Source: Leptobacterium sp964389205 (GTDB taxonomy: Bacteria; Bacteroidota; Bacteroidia; Flavobacteriales; Flavobacteriaceae). From it: a stretch of DNA of 64,000 nt. Positions 63,868 to 64,000 of the stretch are shown piece by piece. The notes below the pieces were generated by a model, which was not told the DNA's origin, did no database searches, and worked only from the letters and a program-made list of their open reading frames with translations. The stretch spans positions 59,963 through 123,962 of the forward strand of contig CAYMDH010000003.1 of the NCBI GenBank assembly GCA_964389205.1, given 5' to 3'. The position numbers and the translations under genes are program-made. Each line of letters opens with the position of its first letter. The first letter of the stretch is position 1.

Positions 63868-64000
63868 ATAATTTAACTATTTTAATACTGTTTTGTATAT
63901 CTCCTGTGCTTATATCCATAGTTCTTTTTACCATGATATACATATGGAGACCTTTGCACTAAAATTTAATTTTTTTAAATAATTCGTATCTTGTTTCTTG

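Noticed and set aside
63868..64000. Possible end of a basic gene on the minus strand (frame with QRSPYVYHGKK...)
   Set aside because: The frame is only ~24 codons, preceded by a stop, and cut by the window edge; not enough to call.

Overview
The window is one contiguous stretch of an AT-rich Bacteroidota chromosome, almost certainly a marine-type Flavobacteriaceae member. The evidence is a split menaquinone (men) cluster, CarboxypepD_reg/TonB-type outer-membrane proteins, a serine-palmitoyltransferase-like / sulfonolipid-type lipid cluster, TAnnTTTG promoter -7 elements, and almost no Shine-Dalgarno sequences. The one strong Shine-Dalgarno-like run (AGGAGG) is the internal frameshift stimulator of prfB. 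I saw no rRNA, tRNA, CRISPR array or intact insertion sequence.

Region by region. (1) 1-10400: menB, a SPOR-like membrane protein, menA, a LytTR response regulator, a gene-free 785-bp regulatory region, a HisKA_2-type sensor kinase, a frameshifted SDR pseudogene, menC, a CPBP protease and menE. The men genes are therefore interrupted by a two-component system. (2) 10400-23100: a plug-like secreted protein and a plug-VWA chimera, a secreted M24 peptidase, an acyl-CoA carboxylase beta subunit, CAL67264-type protein plus ettA, and two tandem paralogous hybrid sensor kinases. (3) 23100-40200: housekeeping genes (fumC, prfB with its +1 frameshift, threonine aldolase, YbaB, oligopeptidase B), an OMP receptor, a DUF5117-type zinc protease, OmpA and several small proteins, including an overlooked 57-aa membrane protein at 26415. 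(4) 40200-45000: a probable sulfonolipid (capnine-type) or sphingolipid cluster consisting of a cysteine-synthase-like PLP enzyme, an SDR, an AOS/SPT-type acyltransferase and a GNAT-like protein. (5) 46100-51600: DUF4834, YfhO, glycosyltransferase and flippase, which look like a glycan assembly unit. (6) 52900-55600: an accessory patch with the mobile mystery protein A/B pair (XRE + Fic), a doubly truncated AAA ATPase fragment, an orphan C-terminal fragment that looks like a polymorphic-toxin tail, and a probable immunity protein, bracketed by a 14-bp direct repeat. (7) 55600-64000: a CDP-alcohol phosphatidyltransferase, a very long TPR/MORN-repeat protein and two DUF3857 (transglutaminase-like) proteins.

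The strongest candidate for an undescribed system is 3778-4562, between the LytTR regulator and its likely partner kinase. It holds seven copies of a 9-bp element (consensus T-W-M-R-C-M-A-C-A) in three clusters. Within each cluster the copies are exactly 21 bp apart, the geometry expected for LytTR direct-repeat operators. In all three clusters a TAnnTTT(G/A) -7 element starts exactly 37 bp after the start of the last repeat. The first two clusters each lead to a strong intrinsic terminator 108 bp later with no ORF between, so they look like two tandem, LytTR-activated small RNAs of about 105 nt. The third leads into the kinase gene. Two gene lesions are also notable: a premature stop that lies in a 19-bp inverted copy of its own coding sequence (template-switch signature, near 166-290), and a homopolymer frameshift plus stop in an SDR gene (near 6619-6634).
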